A stretch of 64,000 nucleotides of DNA from Burkholderia pseudomultivorans (GCF_902499075.1 NZ_CABVPP010000006.1:62001-126000), one strand, 5' to 3'. Shown: positions 34,399 to 43,909, numbered from the stretch's first letter. Numbers and translations are program-made. The notes: a model not told the origin generated them from the sequence alone.

Positions 34399-35642
34399 GT
34401 TCCGATCCTTTGCGGGCAGTCGGTGCGGCAGGTGGCGGTGACGAGCGGCAACAGGTCGCGCGCGGCGCGGTCGCGATCGGTCAGCGGCGCCAGGCCGAAC
34501 AGCCGCTCCAGCGTCGCGGGCACCGACGCGTGATCGTAAGGCGTGTGATCGACCTGCCCGGCCGCGACCCACGGCGAAATCACGAGTGCCGGCACGCGCA
34601 CGCCATACACGTCGAACCCGAAGCCGCTTGCGTTCAGCGTCGCGGGCGCGCCGTCGTTCGGCGGCGCCGCCGCACCGGGCCGGACCGAATCGTAGAAGCC
34701 GCCGTGCTCGTCGTAGACGATCACGAACAGGCTGCTGTCCCACACCGGCGAATTGCGGATCGCGTTGTACACCGTAGCGGCGAGTCGGTCGCCGCCGGCG
34801 AGGCCGTCCATCGGATGATGCGAGCTGCCGTTTTGATAGGTGCCGTGCACGATGTCGCCGTAGCCGGGCTCGATGAACGTGTAGCGCGCCGTGTAGCCGG
34901 CGGCGAGATCGGCCTCGAAATGCGCGAGATCGTCGATGTCGAAGAAGCTGACACCCTTCAACGACGCCACTTGCGGCACGTGGCCGAGCGGATCGCCCGA
35001 CTGGTCCTGGTAGATGCGCCAGTTGTCGTCGCCGAGCGCGGCGAAGATCGACCCGTTCGGATAGTGAAAGCCATCGAACGATTCCCAGCCGCCCATTTCC
35101 TCCCGGGTCGGCGAATGGTCGAGTCCCGCCGACGATGCGCCGTGCAGGAAGAACCGGTTCGGCCAGGTCGGCCCCGGCATCGACGCATGCCAGCCGTCGC
35201 ACACCACGAACGCGCTCGCGAGCGCATACAGCGACGGCGCCTGCGTACGGAGATCCGCGCCCTGCATGATCTTGCCGGCGTCGGCCGCCTGCGGCGGCGT
35301 GCCTTCCGAATGCGACGTCGCGTAGTTCGACACGAACCCGGAATTGTCGACGGGCGGATAAGGCTGCCCTTTCACGAACGGCACGCCGGCACCGCAAAGC
35401 TGCTCGAGCACGTCGGTGAATTCGTGGCACGGATCGGTCGGCATCCGGTCGGGCGCGCCGCCGCCGAACGGATAAGTCACGCCGTCGTGGACGTTGCCGT
35501 TTGCGGCCGACGCGGCCACGATGCCGGGCAGGCCCGACAGCGCGAACAGATGATCGAACGAGCGGTTCTCGAGCATCAGCACGAACACGTGCCGAATGCG
35601 GTCCTGGACGGACGGGACTGCTGGGGCTGCGTCTGCACTCAT
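34395..35642 (-). CDS. Phosphoesterase (AcpA/phospholipase C family)
   Basis: A 415-residue member of the bacterial phosphoesterase family (AcpA-type acid phosphatase and non-haemolytic phospholipase C). The N-terminal nucleophile/metal motif VLMLENRSFDHLFA is intact. Later blocks include DGWHASMPGPTWPNRFFLHGA, FIEPGYGD and FVIVYDEHGGFYDSV, which carry other metal ligands. ATG 35642 follows AGGAGG. It starts directly with the catalytic domain and has no Sec or Tat signal, unlike secreted PLCs, so it may be cytosolic or use a partner. A small basic protein is coupled downstream. Confidence 0.85.
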   Translation of the reverse strand: MSADAAPAVPSVQDRIRHVFVLMLENRSFDHLFALSGLPGIVAASAANGNVHDGVTYPFGGGAPDRMPTDPCHEFTDVLEQLCGAGVPFVKGQPYPPVDNSGFVSNYATSHSEGTPPQAADAGKIMQGADLRTQAPSLYALASAFVVCDGWHASMPGPTWPNRFFLHGASSAGLDHSPTREEMGGWESFDGFHYPNGSIFAALGDDNWRIYQDQSGDPLGHVPQVASLKGVSFFDIDDLAHFEADLAAGYTARYTFIEPGYGDIVHGTYQNGSSHHPMDGLAGGDRLAATVYNAIRNSPVWDSSLFVIVYDEHGGFYDSVRPGAAAPPNDGAPATLNASGFGFDVYGVRVPALVISPWVAAGQVDHTPYDHASVPATLERLFGLAPLTDRDRAARDLLPLVTATCRTDCPQRIGT

Positions 35643-35879
35643 GGCGCCTCCTGGCGTCGCGCGACGAAGTGTGCCGCGGCCGGCCGGCGCGCTGAAAGCG
35701 ATGTAAGCTGCGCGGACCGCGGATCGTCGACGAGTGTACTGGGGCGTGCAGGCCTGCGTAAAGTCACCTGTCGCTGTATCCCGCGCAATGGAGGCCGGAT
35801 CGCACAGGTCGGGAGCAAACGCAGGCATGCCGACATCGCCGTTTCGAACTCGATAAATCAGAAAACACACTTGGCCAAC

Positions 35880-37904
35880 ATGAACGACAATTTTCGCAAC
35901 CTCATCCCGGACGCGCTCAAGAACGTCAAGCTGTCGCGCAACAGCCTCCCGCCGACACGCGACACGAAGCAACTTCCGTACGGAAGCCTCGACGCCGGCC
36001 AATTCGAACTTTTCTGCTGCGAATTATTGAACAGGAACATCGAACGGGATGGGATGAAATCCAGGATCATCCGGATCGAACCGCTTGCCGGCGATGGAAA
36101 AAAACAATACGGCGCCGACATTTTTGTCGAAACGGCAAATCAGGAAGATTCGTGGGTCGAGCTATTCGAGGTCAAACGTGTTGAAAAATTCGACCGCTCC
36201 GTATTCAGGACGGCGGCCGACAGATTTGCGAAAAACCGCGAAAAATGGGGTTACGACATCAGGAAATTTGTCGTGATTTCGTCGGAGCGGCTCGACGCCG
36301 ATCTGATCATCGACATGAAGTCTCACCCGGATCGGCATTCCGTTCCCGGCGTCGCGATCGATATCTGGTCGGCCACGAAGCTCGATCAAATGCTGAGCGG
36401 ATGCGAGTCGCTGGTTTTCAAATATTTTCATCCGGTCTGGACCGAAATCCTGTTTGGCGAGAAAGCGCGCGAGCACTACGAGAAATACGGCATCTACGAA
36501 TTCAACGAATCCTCGAGCTGGATGAACTATGACGGCCCGAGCGAGGTCGAGATCGGCGATACCGTGACGATCCGGAACGATCACGTGAAAATTTACGGAT
36601 TCCTGCCCACGCTTAGGAGCGGCAGCGCCAGTTGTCTCGTGGAATTGCGGAACGGCCGCTTCAGTCATGTTCTGATGACCCTGAATCATCGTGACCTGGT
36701 CGAACGGTATTTCGTGAACCCCGGCGCACCGCTCGACAACGACCTGCGGGATTTTCTCCTGCCGTACTACGGCGAGCCGTCGATGTGGTTCTGCGACATC
36801 GGGAACTGCCGCCTCAAGATCAGCGAAGCGGAGGCGCGCAATCTATGCAACGCATTCGACCGATATGCCGCGCGCTACATGAAGCGCCTCCAGGCGCACG
36901 AGGCGATCTGGCGAAGCGAGGCATTCTCCATCTACGAAGGAATCGGCTCCGCGGTCCCGCTGATGACGGTCAATCGCGGATTGTGGCGCGTTCTTCTGGC
37001 ATTCGCCAACGCGCACGATGTATTTAAAACAGATACCGAATGGAGCATGTTCGAATCCAGCGGCACCGCTTATCTGAAAGTGATGACCCGGCAACAAAGC
37101 GAACGGTTCGATCCCGGATTTCACGTATTCATTCGCCCCACGAAAGCCGACCCTCTTTGCCAATCGTTTGAATATCCGGATACCGACGTCCTGCTCGCCT
37201 GGTGTCCACCACAGGATTTCGGGCTCAATCAATTCGAAGAGAAAGTCGGCCCGCGCTATTACTGGGACGTTGCGACAACGTACGAATGGATGGTCGACGA
37301 ACTCATCCCTGCCGCGTTGAAGTGGGATCAATCGAAACAGCATCAGCCGGTACGCTGGAAAATTTTCAAACGCGGAAAATCCAAAGCGCGGAATCACCCC
37401 GAAAGCTTCGATATCAACAACTACATCCGATCCTGTCGACACGGAAAAATCGAAAACACCGGAGATATCGACACCGCGGAAAAACTGCTCACCGTCACGC
37501 GCCGCCTGCAATCGTTCTTCAGTTCGAGAAGAAGTACTGTCTACGTTTCCAGAGAAAACTACAAGCTTGCCTTTTCAGCACTGGGAACGGTCATCGAATA
37601 TTCGTCATGCGATAACTTCGGCTACCTTCACGGCAATCTCGACTATCTGAAGAACGCTCGCGACATGCCGTCCCTGACACGTGCCGTGATCGAACATGCA
37701 GCAGCATGGAACGACTATTGCGCGAACAATTTCAAGATGGACCACCTGTTCCGTTGCTTCGACGCGGTACTCGATTCGGGGACGTGCCGCCTCAACGCCG
37801 TCGAGATCCGGGATGTTGCGAAGCAGTTAGACCCGCTCGTTCAGCTGATGCGGCAGGTCCAACTGCTCGATCGCCAGCAGAAACGCCTCGCGGCCCCGCA
37901 TTGA
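35880..37904 (+). CDS. Putative defence protein with PD-(D/E)XK nuclease-like N-terminus
   Basis: A 674-residue protein. Residues ~32-130 resemble the Mrr-like REase domain seen at the N-terminus of Avs/STAND-type defence proteins: LPYGSLDAGQFELFCCELL, then QYGADIF and ELFEVKRVEKF. The catalytic set would be E43, D80 and E97-x-K99. The remaining ~540 residues match nothing I recognise, and no Walker A/P-loop is visible. Base composition is clearly lower in GC than neighbours, with AAA/TTT-rich codons, suggesting recent transfer. It has no good ribosome binding site before ATG 35880 and no partner gene. The frame is open far upstream, but that part has neighbour-gene antisense character. Confidence 0.7.
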   Translation: MNDNFRNLIPDALKNVKLSRNSLPPTRDTKQLPYGSLDAGQFELFCCELLNRNIERDGMKSRIIRIEPLAGDGKKQYGADIFVETANQEDSWVELFEVKRVEKFDRSVFRTAADRFAKNREKWGYDIRKFVVISSERLDADLIIDMKSHPDRHSVPGVAIDIWSATKLDQMLSGCESLVFKYFHPVWTEILFGEKAREHYEKYGIYEFNESSSWMNYDGPSEVEIGDTVTIRNDHVKIYGFLPTLRSGSASCLVELRNGRFSHVLMTLNHRDLVERYFVNPGAPLDNDLRDFLLPYYGEPSMWFCDIGNCRLKISEAEARNLCNAFDRYAARYMKRLQAHEAIWRSEAFSIYEGIGSAVPLMTVNRGLWRVLLAFANAHDVFKTDTEWSMFESSGTAYLKVMTRQQSERFDPGFHVFIRPTKADPLCQSFEYPDTDVLLAWCPPQDFGLNQFEEKVGPRYYWDVATTYEWMVDELIPAALKWDQSKQHQPVRWKIFKRGKSKARNHPESFDINNYIRSCRHGKIENTGDIDTAEKLLTVTRRLQSFFSSRRSTVYVSRENYKLAFSALGTVIEYSSCDNFGYLHGNLDYLKNARDMPSLTRAVIEHAAAWNDYCANNFKMDHLFRCFDAVLDSGTCRLNAVEIRDVAKQLDPLVQLMRQVQLLDRQQKRLAAPH

Positions 37905-37943
37905 GCGGCGCCGGCCGCGCCATCGCGCGACCGGCGGCCCGCC

Positions 37944-39020
37944 TTACCGCTCGAACACGTGATGCAGCGGCGGCGCTTCCGCACCGTCCCGGATCCGCAT
38001 CTCGAAGGTCTTGCGCGCGATGCTCGACGGCCGCACGTCGGCGACGTCCAGATAGAACTGCCCGTACCAGTCGCGCATCTGGTACAGCGGCCCGTCGCCT
38101 TCGCACAGCAGCGGATTGTCGATCCGCGTCTTGCTGTGCCAGATATCGACGTCCTCGTAGAACGCGCGCTGCGCTTCCTTCACATACGCGTTCGCAATCT
38201 CCAGGTTCTGCTCGTCGGACAGCCCCGGCACCTTCTTCACGATCACGCCGTAACGCAGCTCGAAGCTGTTCATGTCGATCGGCACATGGCAGTTCAGCAG
38301 CACCGAATGAATCGGCTGGCCGCCGCTCTGCCCGGTCATCTGCGTGATGTGCACGGCCGGCCCGAAATAGGTCGACAGCGCGGTCAGGCTGTCGCCGCCG
38401 AGCTTCTCGCTGCGGCCGACCATCAGCTGCGTCGCCTTGTGATCCTCGAACAGGTTCGCGAAATAGTCGATCGGCGCACGGTGCACGGTCGCGAAGTGCG
38501 CGACGTCGGAGATGTTGTCGACCAGCTCGCGGCAATTGGCCTGGATCACCATCTTGTCTACGACCCAGTCCGACCATTCGTCGGAAAAACACACGTCGAG
38601 GCGCGGAATCGCGACCTCCGGCGGCGGCGCATGGCCTTCCGGATCGTTCCATACGAACAGCAGCTGGTTTTCCTCGCAGGTCGGCCATGCGCCGATGCGC
38701 GCTTTCGGCGGAATCCGCTTGCAGTACGGAATCGACGCGCACTGCCCGTCGCCGTTCCAGGCCCAGCCGTGGAACGGGCACACGAGATGGTCGCCTTCGA
38801 CCTTGCCGAGGCTCAGGTCTGCGCCCATGTGCGGACAGTACGCATCGACGACATGGATTGTTCCGGACGAATCGGCGAATACGGCGAGCTTGCGGCCGAA
38901 CGCGTTCAGCGTGTGCGGCTTGCCGTCCTTGTAGTCGCGGGCGAGCCCGAGGCAGTGCCAGCCGCGCGCATAGCGCTGCGCGAGCGGCTGGGCTTCGATC
39001 TTGTAAGGGCGTGCGGACAT
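37944..39020 (-). CDS. kshA: Rieske oxygenase, 3-ketosteroid 9-alpha-hydroxylase-like (KshA)
   Basis: A 358-residue oxygenase component. The Rieske [2Fe-2S] ligands are C62, H64, C81 and H84 (YCPHMGADLS...CPFHGW), followed by the KshA-like PYCKRIP. The mononuclear iron site is in NISDVAHFATVHRAP (D172 bridge, H175, H180), with YFANLFED next, very like actinobacterial KshA as remembered. KshA with reductase KshB (not in the window) hydroxylates C9 of 3-ketosteroids and opens ring B. It is the last gene of the ~19.5 kb minus-strand run, 69 bases after the MMPL transporter. GAGGAG precedes the ATG. Related Rieske oxygenases on other substrates are the alternative. Confidence 0.85.
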   Translation of the reverse strand: MSARPYKIEAQPLAQRYARGWHCLGLARDYKDGKPHTLNAFGRKLAVFADSSGTIHVVDAYCPHMGADLSLGKVEGDHLVCPFHGWAWNGDGQCASIPYCKRIPPKARIGAWPTCEENQLLFVWNDPEGHAPPPEVAIPRLDVCFSDEWSDWVVDKMVIQANCRELVDNISDVAHFATVHRAPIDYFANLFEDHKATQLMVGRSEKLGGDSLTALSTYFGPAVHITQMTGQSGGQPIHSVLLNCHVPIDMNSFELRYGVIVKKVPGLSDEQNLEIANAYVKEAQRAFYEDVDIWHSKTRIDNPLLCEGDGPLYQMRDWYGQFYLDVADVRPSSIARKTFEMRIRDGAEAPPLHHVFER

Positions 39021-39089
39021 GTGGGTTGACTCCTCATTTTCAGCGCGCGCGGCGGCCCGCCGCGCGCTCGGGTGATCGGAACGCGTGGG

Positions 39090-41558
39090 TCAGCGCACCG
39101 GATTGCCGGGTTCGAGCGCGCGCGCCGGCTTCAGCGACGGCGCGGCCGTCTGCGCAGTCTGCTGCGGCTGCGGCTGCGGCGCGCGCCGTTCGGCACGCTC
39201 GACGCCGAGCCACGCGGCCAGAGCGGGCAGCAGGAACGCCGCGCCGAACAGGTTCACGAGGAACATGAACGCGAGCAGCACGCCCATGTCGACCTGGAAC
39301 TTCAGCGCGGAAAACGCCCAGGTGCCGACGCCGATGAACATCGTGACGGCCGTGAACAGCGCCGCGGTGCCGCGCTGGCGCATCGCGTCGGCGAATGCGT
39401 CCGGCAGCGTCGCGCCGTGACGGATGTCGTGCTGCAGCCGCTCGTACAGGTAGATCCCGTAGTCGACGCCGACCCCGACGCCGAGCGTGATCACCGGCAG
39501 CGTCGCGACCTTCAGCCCGATGCCGAGCCGCGCCATCACCGCGTTGCAGAGGATCGACACGAGCGTCAGCGGCACGATGATGCACAGCACCGCGCGCCAC
39601 GAGCGGAACGTGACGGCGCACAGCAGCGCGATCGCACCGAAGATCGACAGCAGCATCGCGACTTCCGCGTCGCCGACCGCCTCGTTGGTCGCGGCCATCA
39701 CGCCGACATTGCCGCCCGCGAGCCGGAACGCGACGTTCGGCGTCGGGTTCTCGGCCGAGAAGCGCTTGATCTCGTCGACGATGTGCGCGATGGTCGTGCC
39801 TTCATGGTTCTGCGTGTAGATCAGCACCTGGATCGCCTTGCAGTTCGCGGTGTTCATCCCGTTGTCCGGGTCGAACGCGTTGGCGCCCTGCGTAAGCCCG
39901 TCGCTCGAACGCGGCAGCGCGGCCCAGCGCGGATTGCCCTCGTTGAACGCGGCGATGAACACCTTGCCCTGCGACGACACGCTCGTCACCGACTGCACGC
40001 CCGACACGCCGCGCATGAACATCTCGAACTTCTCGATCGCGCCCATCACCGGGTAATGCAGGCACGCATCGTCGAAGCCGGTCGTCTCGACGATCACCGA
40101 CAGCACGTCCACGCCGATGTTGTACTGGTGCGTGATCGCCGCGTTGTCGATGTTGTAGCGCGAGTTCGCGCGCAGCTCGGGCGCGCCGGCGCCGATGTCG
40201 CCGATCTCGAGCTTGCGCGATTCGAGCGTGCCGTACGCAAGCAGCACGAGTGCGATCGCGAACACGCCGAGCGCCGGCGCCGGCCGCGCGAACGTCGCGA
40301 AACCCGACCACAGCCGGCTGCCGCCCGCGGCCGCCGTGCGCTGCGCGCGGGCCAGCGTGCCGCGTTCGAGGCGCGTGTACGACAGCAGGATCGGCAGGAA
40401 CACCTTGTTCGTGACGATCATCAGCAGCACGCCGAGGCACGCGGTGATGCCGAGTTCGCGCACGATGTCGATCCTGATCCGCATGATCACCATGAAGCCG
40501 AGCGCGTTGGTCAGCAGCGCGACGGTGCCCGGCACGAACAGCTTGCGGAACGCGTCGCGTGCGGCGTCGATCGACGACGCGCCGCGCACCAGCGCCTGCT
40601 TCCACGCATTGGTCATCTGCACCGCGTGAGATACGCCGATCGAGAAGATCAGGAACGGCACGAGGATCGACATCGGATCGATGCCGAGCCCGAGCAGCGG
40701 CAGCGCGCCGAGCAGCCACACGACCGGCAGCAGCGCGACCAGCAGCGCGAGCGCGGTGGTCTTCAGCGAACGCGTATAGATGAACAGCAGCGCGGCCGTG
40801 ACGAGGAACGCGAGTGCGAAGAACGCCATCACGCCGGCGATGCCCGACTCGACGTCGCCGACCAGCTTCGCGAAGCCGATGATGTTCACGTCGATGCCCT
40901 GCTTCGCGTACCGCGCGCGAATCTCCTCGAGCTGGCGTGCAACTGCGCCGTAGTCGAGCCGCTTGCCGGTCGCGGGATCGGTCTCGCGCAGCTCCGCGCG
41001 GATCAGCGCCGACTTCAGGTCGTTGCCGACCAGCCGCCCGATCTGCCCCGAACGCGCGACGTTGCGGCGCACCTTCGCGAGATCGTCGTGATTCGCGCTC
41101 GAGAACTGGCCCGGCACGACCACGTCGCCGCGGAAGCCGGCCTCGGTCACTTCGGTGTAGTGGACGTTCGGCGTGAACAGCGAGAACACGCGCGAGCGGT
41201 TTACGCCGGGGATGAAGAACACGTCGTCGGTCGCATGGCGCAGCGCGTCCATGAAGGCCTGGTTGTAGATGTCGCCGTCGCCTTTCCAGCGCAGGCTCAC
41301 GAGGATCGTGTTCGCGCCGGGGAACGCGCCCGCGTAGCGCTCGAACACCTGCATGTACGGGTGCTGCATCGGGATCATCTTGTTGAAGCCCGGGTCGAGC
41401 TTCAGGCGCGTCGCGGACAGGCCGAGCGCGAGCGTGACGGCGATGCAGAACACCATCAGCAGCCGGCGCCGGCGGATGATCGTGTCGGCACAGCGCTCGA
41501 CGAACGCGGCGAGGCGCGACGCGGGAACGGCTTCGGTGGGGCGTGACAGGTCGTTCAT
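39090..41558 (-). CDS. RND/MMPL-family transporter
   Basis: An 822-residue inner-membrane transporter of the RND superfamily (MMPL/HpnN-like). It has an N-terminal TM (LLMVFCIAVTLALGLSATRLK), a ~200-residue periplasmic loop, a block of five to six TMs with a sterol-sensing-like arrangement, a second periplasmic loop and a final TM block containing GVGVDYGIYLYERLQ. Such proteins move hydrophobic molecules such as hopanoids and lipids. ATG 41558 replaces an upstream arginine-rich extension. It lies between kshA and the Ycf48-like gene, a grouping seen with DUF1302/DUF1329. A role in steroid handling is inferred. Confidence 0.87.
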   Translation of the reverse strand: MNDLSRPTEAVPASRLAAFVERCADTIIRRRRLLMVFCIAVTLALGLSATRLKLDPGFNKMIPMQHPYMQVFERYAGAFPGANTILVSLRWKGDGDIYNQAFMDALRHATDDVFFIPGVNRSRVFSLFTPNVHYTEVTEAGFRGDVVVPGQFSSANHDDLAKVRRNVARSGQIGRLVGNDLKSALIRAELRETDPATGKRLDYGAVARQLEEIRARYAKQGIDVNIIGFAKLVGDVESGIAGVMAFFALAFLVTAALLFIYTRSLKTTALALLVALLPVVWLLGALPLLGLGIDPMSILVPFLIFSIGVSHAVQMTNAWKQALVRGASSIDAARDAFRKLFVPGTVALLTNALGFMVIMRIRIDIVRELGITACLGVLLMIVTNKVFLPILLSYTRLERGTLARAQRTAAAGGSRLWSGFATFARPAPALGVFAIALVLLAYGTLESRKLEIGDIGAGAPELRANSRYNIDNAAITHQYNIGVDVLSVIVETTGFDDACLHYPVMGAIEKFEMFMRGVSGVQSVTSVSSQGKVFIAAFNEGNPRWAALPRSSDGLTQGANAFDPDNGMNTANCKAIQVLIYTQNHEGTTIAHIVDEIKRFSAENPTPNVAFRLAGGNVGVMAATNEAVGDAEVAMLLSIFGAIALLCAVTFRSWRAVLCIIVPLTLVSILCNAVMARLGIGLKVATLPVITLGVGVGVDYGIYLYERLQHDIRHGATLPDAFADAMRQRGTAALFTAVTMFIGVGTWAFSALKFQVDMGVLLAFMFLVNLFGAAFLLPALAAWLGVERAERRAPQPQPQQTAQTAAPSLKPARALEPGNPVR

Positions 41559-41619
41559 GGATTTCTCGGTCGATACGGACGGGCGAAGCGAAACGAACGG
41601 AAACGGCTGCGGGAGCGCG

Positions 41620-42579
41620 TCAGGACGGCGACATCGCACGCGGCGCGACGCCGGCCTCGCCGCCGAGCAGCAGCGCGCCGTGGCCCATGTCGAGCACGGC
41701 CGCGAGGCTTTGCACGCCGCCGAGCTTGCGCACGTCGAAGCTCAGGCCGCCGTCGCGCGACGCGACGATCGCGCCGCCCTGGCCGACCAGCACGAGTTCG
41801 CCGTCGCCGAGCTGGGTCGCGCCGAAATACGACACGGGCACGTGGCTGTCGACATGCGTCCAGGTCGTGCCGCGATCGGTGCTGCGCAGCACGTTGCCGC
41901 GCATCCCGTACGCGACCCAGTCGCCGTTCGCGAGCATCAGCGCGCCGAACAGCGAGCCTTGGTACGGCGACGGCAGCTTGTCCCAGCTGACGCCGTTGTC
42001 GGTCGAGCGCAGCAGCGTGCCGCTTTCGCCGACGATCAGCAGCGTGCCGTGGCCGTCGCCGACGATCGCGTTCAGGTGGCGGTCGCCGGCCGGCGTTCCG
42101 ACCTTCTGCCACGTGAGGCCCGCGTCGTCCGAGCGCAGCAGCTGGCCGAAGCTGCCGGCCGCGAACAGCGGGCCGTCGGCCGTGCCCCAGATCGACAGCA
42201 GCGGATCGGAATGCTCGCGGTCGACATGCGCTTCCTTCCAGTGCAGGCCGGCGTCGTCGCTGCGCACGATCCGGCCGTCGTGGCCGACCGCGATCCCGAG
42301 CGTCGGCGTGACGAAGCGCACCTGCGTGAGCGTCGACGCCTGGTCGGGCGTGATCGAGGCCGGCCGCCAGTGACGGCCCGCGTCGTCGCTCAGCAGGATC
42401 ACGCCGCGCTCGCCGACCGCGACGATGCGCGCGCCGGCCTTCGCGAGGCCGTTGATCTGCAGGCGGTCCGCATGGATCGCTGTGACCGGGAACGCCGGCA
42501 GCGGGCGGGGCGAAAACGCGAACAGCGCGGCGCCGAGCACGAGCGCCGACATCGCGAGTCCGGGCAAAGTTCGTTTCAT
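41620..42579 (-). CDS. Ycf48-like beta-propeller protein
   Basis: A 319-residue exported protein: signal MKRTLPGLAMSALVLGAALFAF, then about six Asp-box/BNR-like repeats (LLSDDAGRHWRP, VRSDDAGLHWKE, LRSDDAGLTWQKV, LRSTDNGVSWDKL, LRSTDRGTTWTHV, VASRDGGLSFDV). This makes a seven-bladed-type propeller of the Ycf48/HCF136 class. Outside photosynthesis these occur beside MMPL transporters and are thought to assist them. CAGGAGAC precedes the ATG. It lies 61 bases before the MMPL gene and 111 bases after the thiolase. Confidence 0.87.
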   Translation of the reverse strand: MKRTLPGLAMSALVLGAALFAFSPRPLPAFPVTAIHADRLQINGLAKAGARIVAVGERGVILLSDDAGRHWRPASITPDQASTLTQVRFVTPTLGIAVGHDGRIVRSDDAGLHWKEAHVDREHSDPLLSIWGTADGPLFAAGSFGQLLRSDDAGLTWQKVGTPAGDRHLNAIVGDGHGTLLIVGESGTLLRSTDNGVSWDKLPSPYQGSLFGALMLANGDWVAYGMRGNVLRSTDRGTTWTHVDSHVPVSYFGATQLGDGELVLVGQGGAIVASRDGGLSFDVRKLGGVQSLAAVLDMGHGALLLGGEAGVAPRAMSPS

Positions 42580-42604
42580 CGCTTGTCTCCTGTCGGCCCG
42601 AGTT

Positions 42605-42618
42605 GGCGCTTTAGCGCC
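42605..42618. promoter_or_regulatory. Short hairpin in 111-base gap
   Basis: GGCGCT/AGCGCC around TT, flanked by near-symmetric TT and TA, inside the gap between the thiolase and the Ycf48-like gene. On the minus strand it lies 25 bases before the ATG. It could be a processing or attenuation site that tunes expression of the transporter genes relative to the enzymes. Confidence 0.35.
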
Positions 42619-42690
42619 TACCCGGGTCCCATGCCAGTCTCCGGGCCGGCGGTCATCGCCGCGGCCTCGAATCGTTCTGCACCGCTACCG

Positions 42691-43896
42691 TTACTCGCCT
42701 ACTTCAAACAACGCCGCAGCACCCATCCCGCCGCCGATGCACATCGTCACGACCGCATGCCGCACGCCGCGACGCGCGCCTTCGAGCAGCGCATGCATCG
42801 TCATCCGCGTGCCCGACATCCCGAACGGATGGCCGAGCGCTATCGCGCCGCCGTCGACGTTCAGCCGGTCGTCCGGAATGCCGAGCGTGTCGCGGCAGTA
42901 CAGCGCCTGGCACGCGAACGCCTCGTTCAGCTCCCACAGCCCGACGTCGGCCACGGTCATGCCGAAACGTTCCAGCAGCTTCGGGATCGCGAACACCGGG
43001 CCGATGCCCATCTCGTCCGGCTCGCAGCCCGCGACCGCGAGGCCGCGAAACGCGCCCAGCGGCGTCAGCCCGCGACGCTTCGCCTCGGTGCGCGACATCA
43101 CGACCACGGCCGCCGCGCCGTCCGACAGCTGCGACGCATTGCCGGCCGTCACGAACTCGCCCTGCTCGACGAACCTGCCGCCGCTCCACGACGGCTTCAG
43201 CCCCGCCAGCCGCTCGGCGGTCGTATCCGCGCGCACGCCTTCGTCGCGCGCCGCGCGCAGATCCTCATGACCGGTCGCATTGCCTTCCTTGTCGAACAGC
43301 GCACGCCGCACGTCGAGCGGCGCGATTTCCGCGTCGAAGCGGCCGGCCGCCTGTGCGTCGGCCGTGCGCCGGTGGCTCTGCAGCGCGAATGCGTCCTGCG
43401 CCGCGCGCGAGATCCCGTAACGGCGCGACACGATCTCGGCCGTTTCCATCATCGCGATGTACGCGGCCGGCTGATGGTCGAGCACCGCCTGCGAACGCGC
43501 GCGATACGCGTTCTTGTGCTTGTTCTGCGTCAGCGAGATCGACTCGACGCCGCCCGCGACGACGATCCGCGCGTCGCCCGCGCCGACGCTGCGCGCGGCG
43601 CTCGCGATCGACATCAGCCCCGACGAGCACATCCGGTCGATCGCCATGCCGGGCACCGATGCGGGCAAGCCGGCCGCCGCGGCCGACAGGCGGCCGATGT
43701 TGTAGCCCTGCGTGCCCTGCTGCGCGGCGCAGCCGATCAGCACGTCGTCGACCTCGGCCGGCGCGACGCCCGCGCGTTCGAGCGCGGCGCGCACCACGTG
43801 GCCGCCGAGCGCGGGCGCCTCGGTGTCGTTGAACATGCCGCGAAACGCCTTGCCGATCGGCGTGCGCGCGACGGAAACGATAACTGCGTCTTCCAT
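42691..43896 (-). CDS. Thiolase (acetyl-CoA acyltransferase)
   Basis: A 401-residue thiolase. The nucleophile is C90 in IDRMCSSG, followed by NEAFACQAL, the catalytic His in [14 protein letters not shown] and the second Cys in MCIGGGMG. It cleaves 3-ketoacyl-CoA with CoA. It is the second thiolase in the run and differs from the FadA6-like one (VDRQCGSS, MCEGGG), so it probably serves another step, such as side-chain or terminal beta-oxidation. It starts 13 bases after the MaoC gene. Confidence 0.93.
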   Translation of the reverse strand: MEDAVIVSVARTPIGKAFRGMFNDTEAPALGGHVVRAALERAGVAPAEVDDVLIGCAAQQGTQGYNIGRLSAAAAGLPASVPGMAIDRMCSSGLMSIASAARSVGAGDARIVVAGGVESISLTQNKHKNAYRARSQAVLDHQPAAYIAMMETAEIVSRRYGISRAAQDAFALQSHRRTADAQAAGRFDAEIAPLDVRRALFDKEGNATGHEDLRAARDEGVRADTTAERLAGLKPSWSGGRFVEQGEFVTAGNASQLSDGAAAVVVMSRTEAKRRGLTPLGAFRGLAVAGCEPDEMGIGPVFAIPKLLERFGMTVADVGLWELNEAFACQALYCRDTLGIPDDRLNVDGGAIALGHPFGMSGTRMTMHALLEGARRGVRHAVVTMCIGGGMGAAALFEVGE

Positions 43897-43909
43897 ATGT
43901 ATGCAGACC

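Noticed and set aside
34410-35879. An N-terminal extension of the nuclease-like protein reaching back across the phosphoesterase gene
   Set aside because: The extension is antisense to a recognisable phosphoesterase with intact motifs, and its composition changes abruptly at 35880.
39072-41546. An 824-residue plus-strand frame over the MMPL transporter
   Set aside because: His/Arg/Asp-rich shadow; the minus strand encodes a coherent membrane protein with RND motifs.
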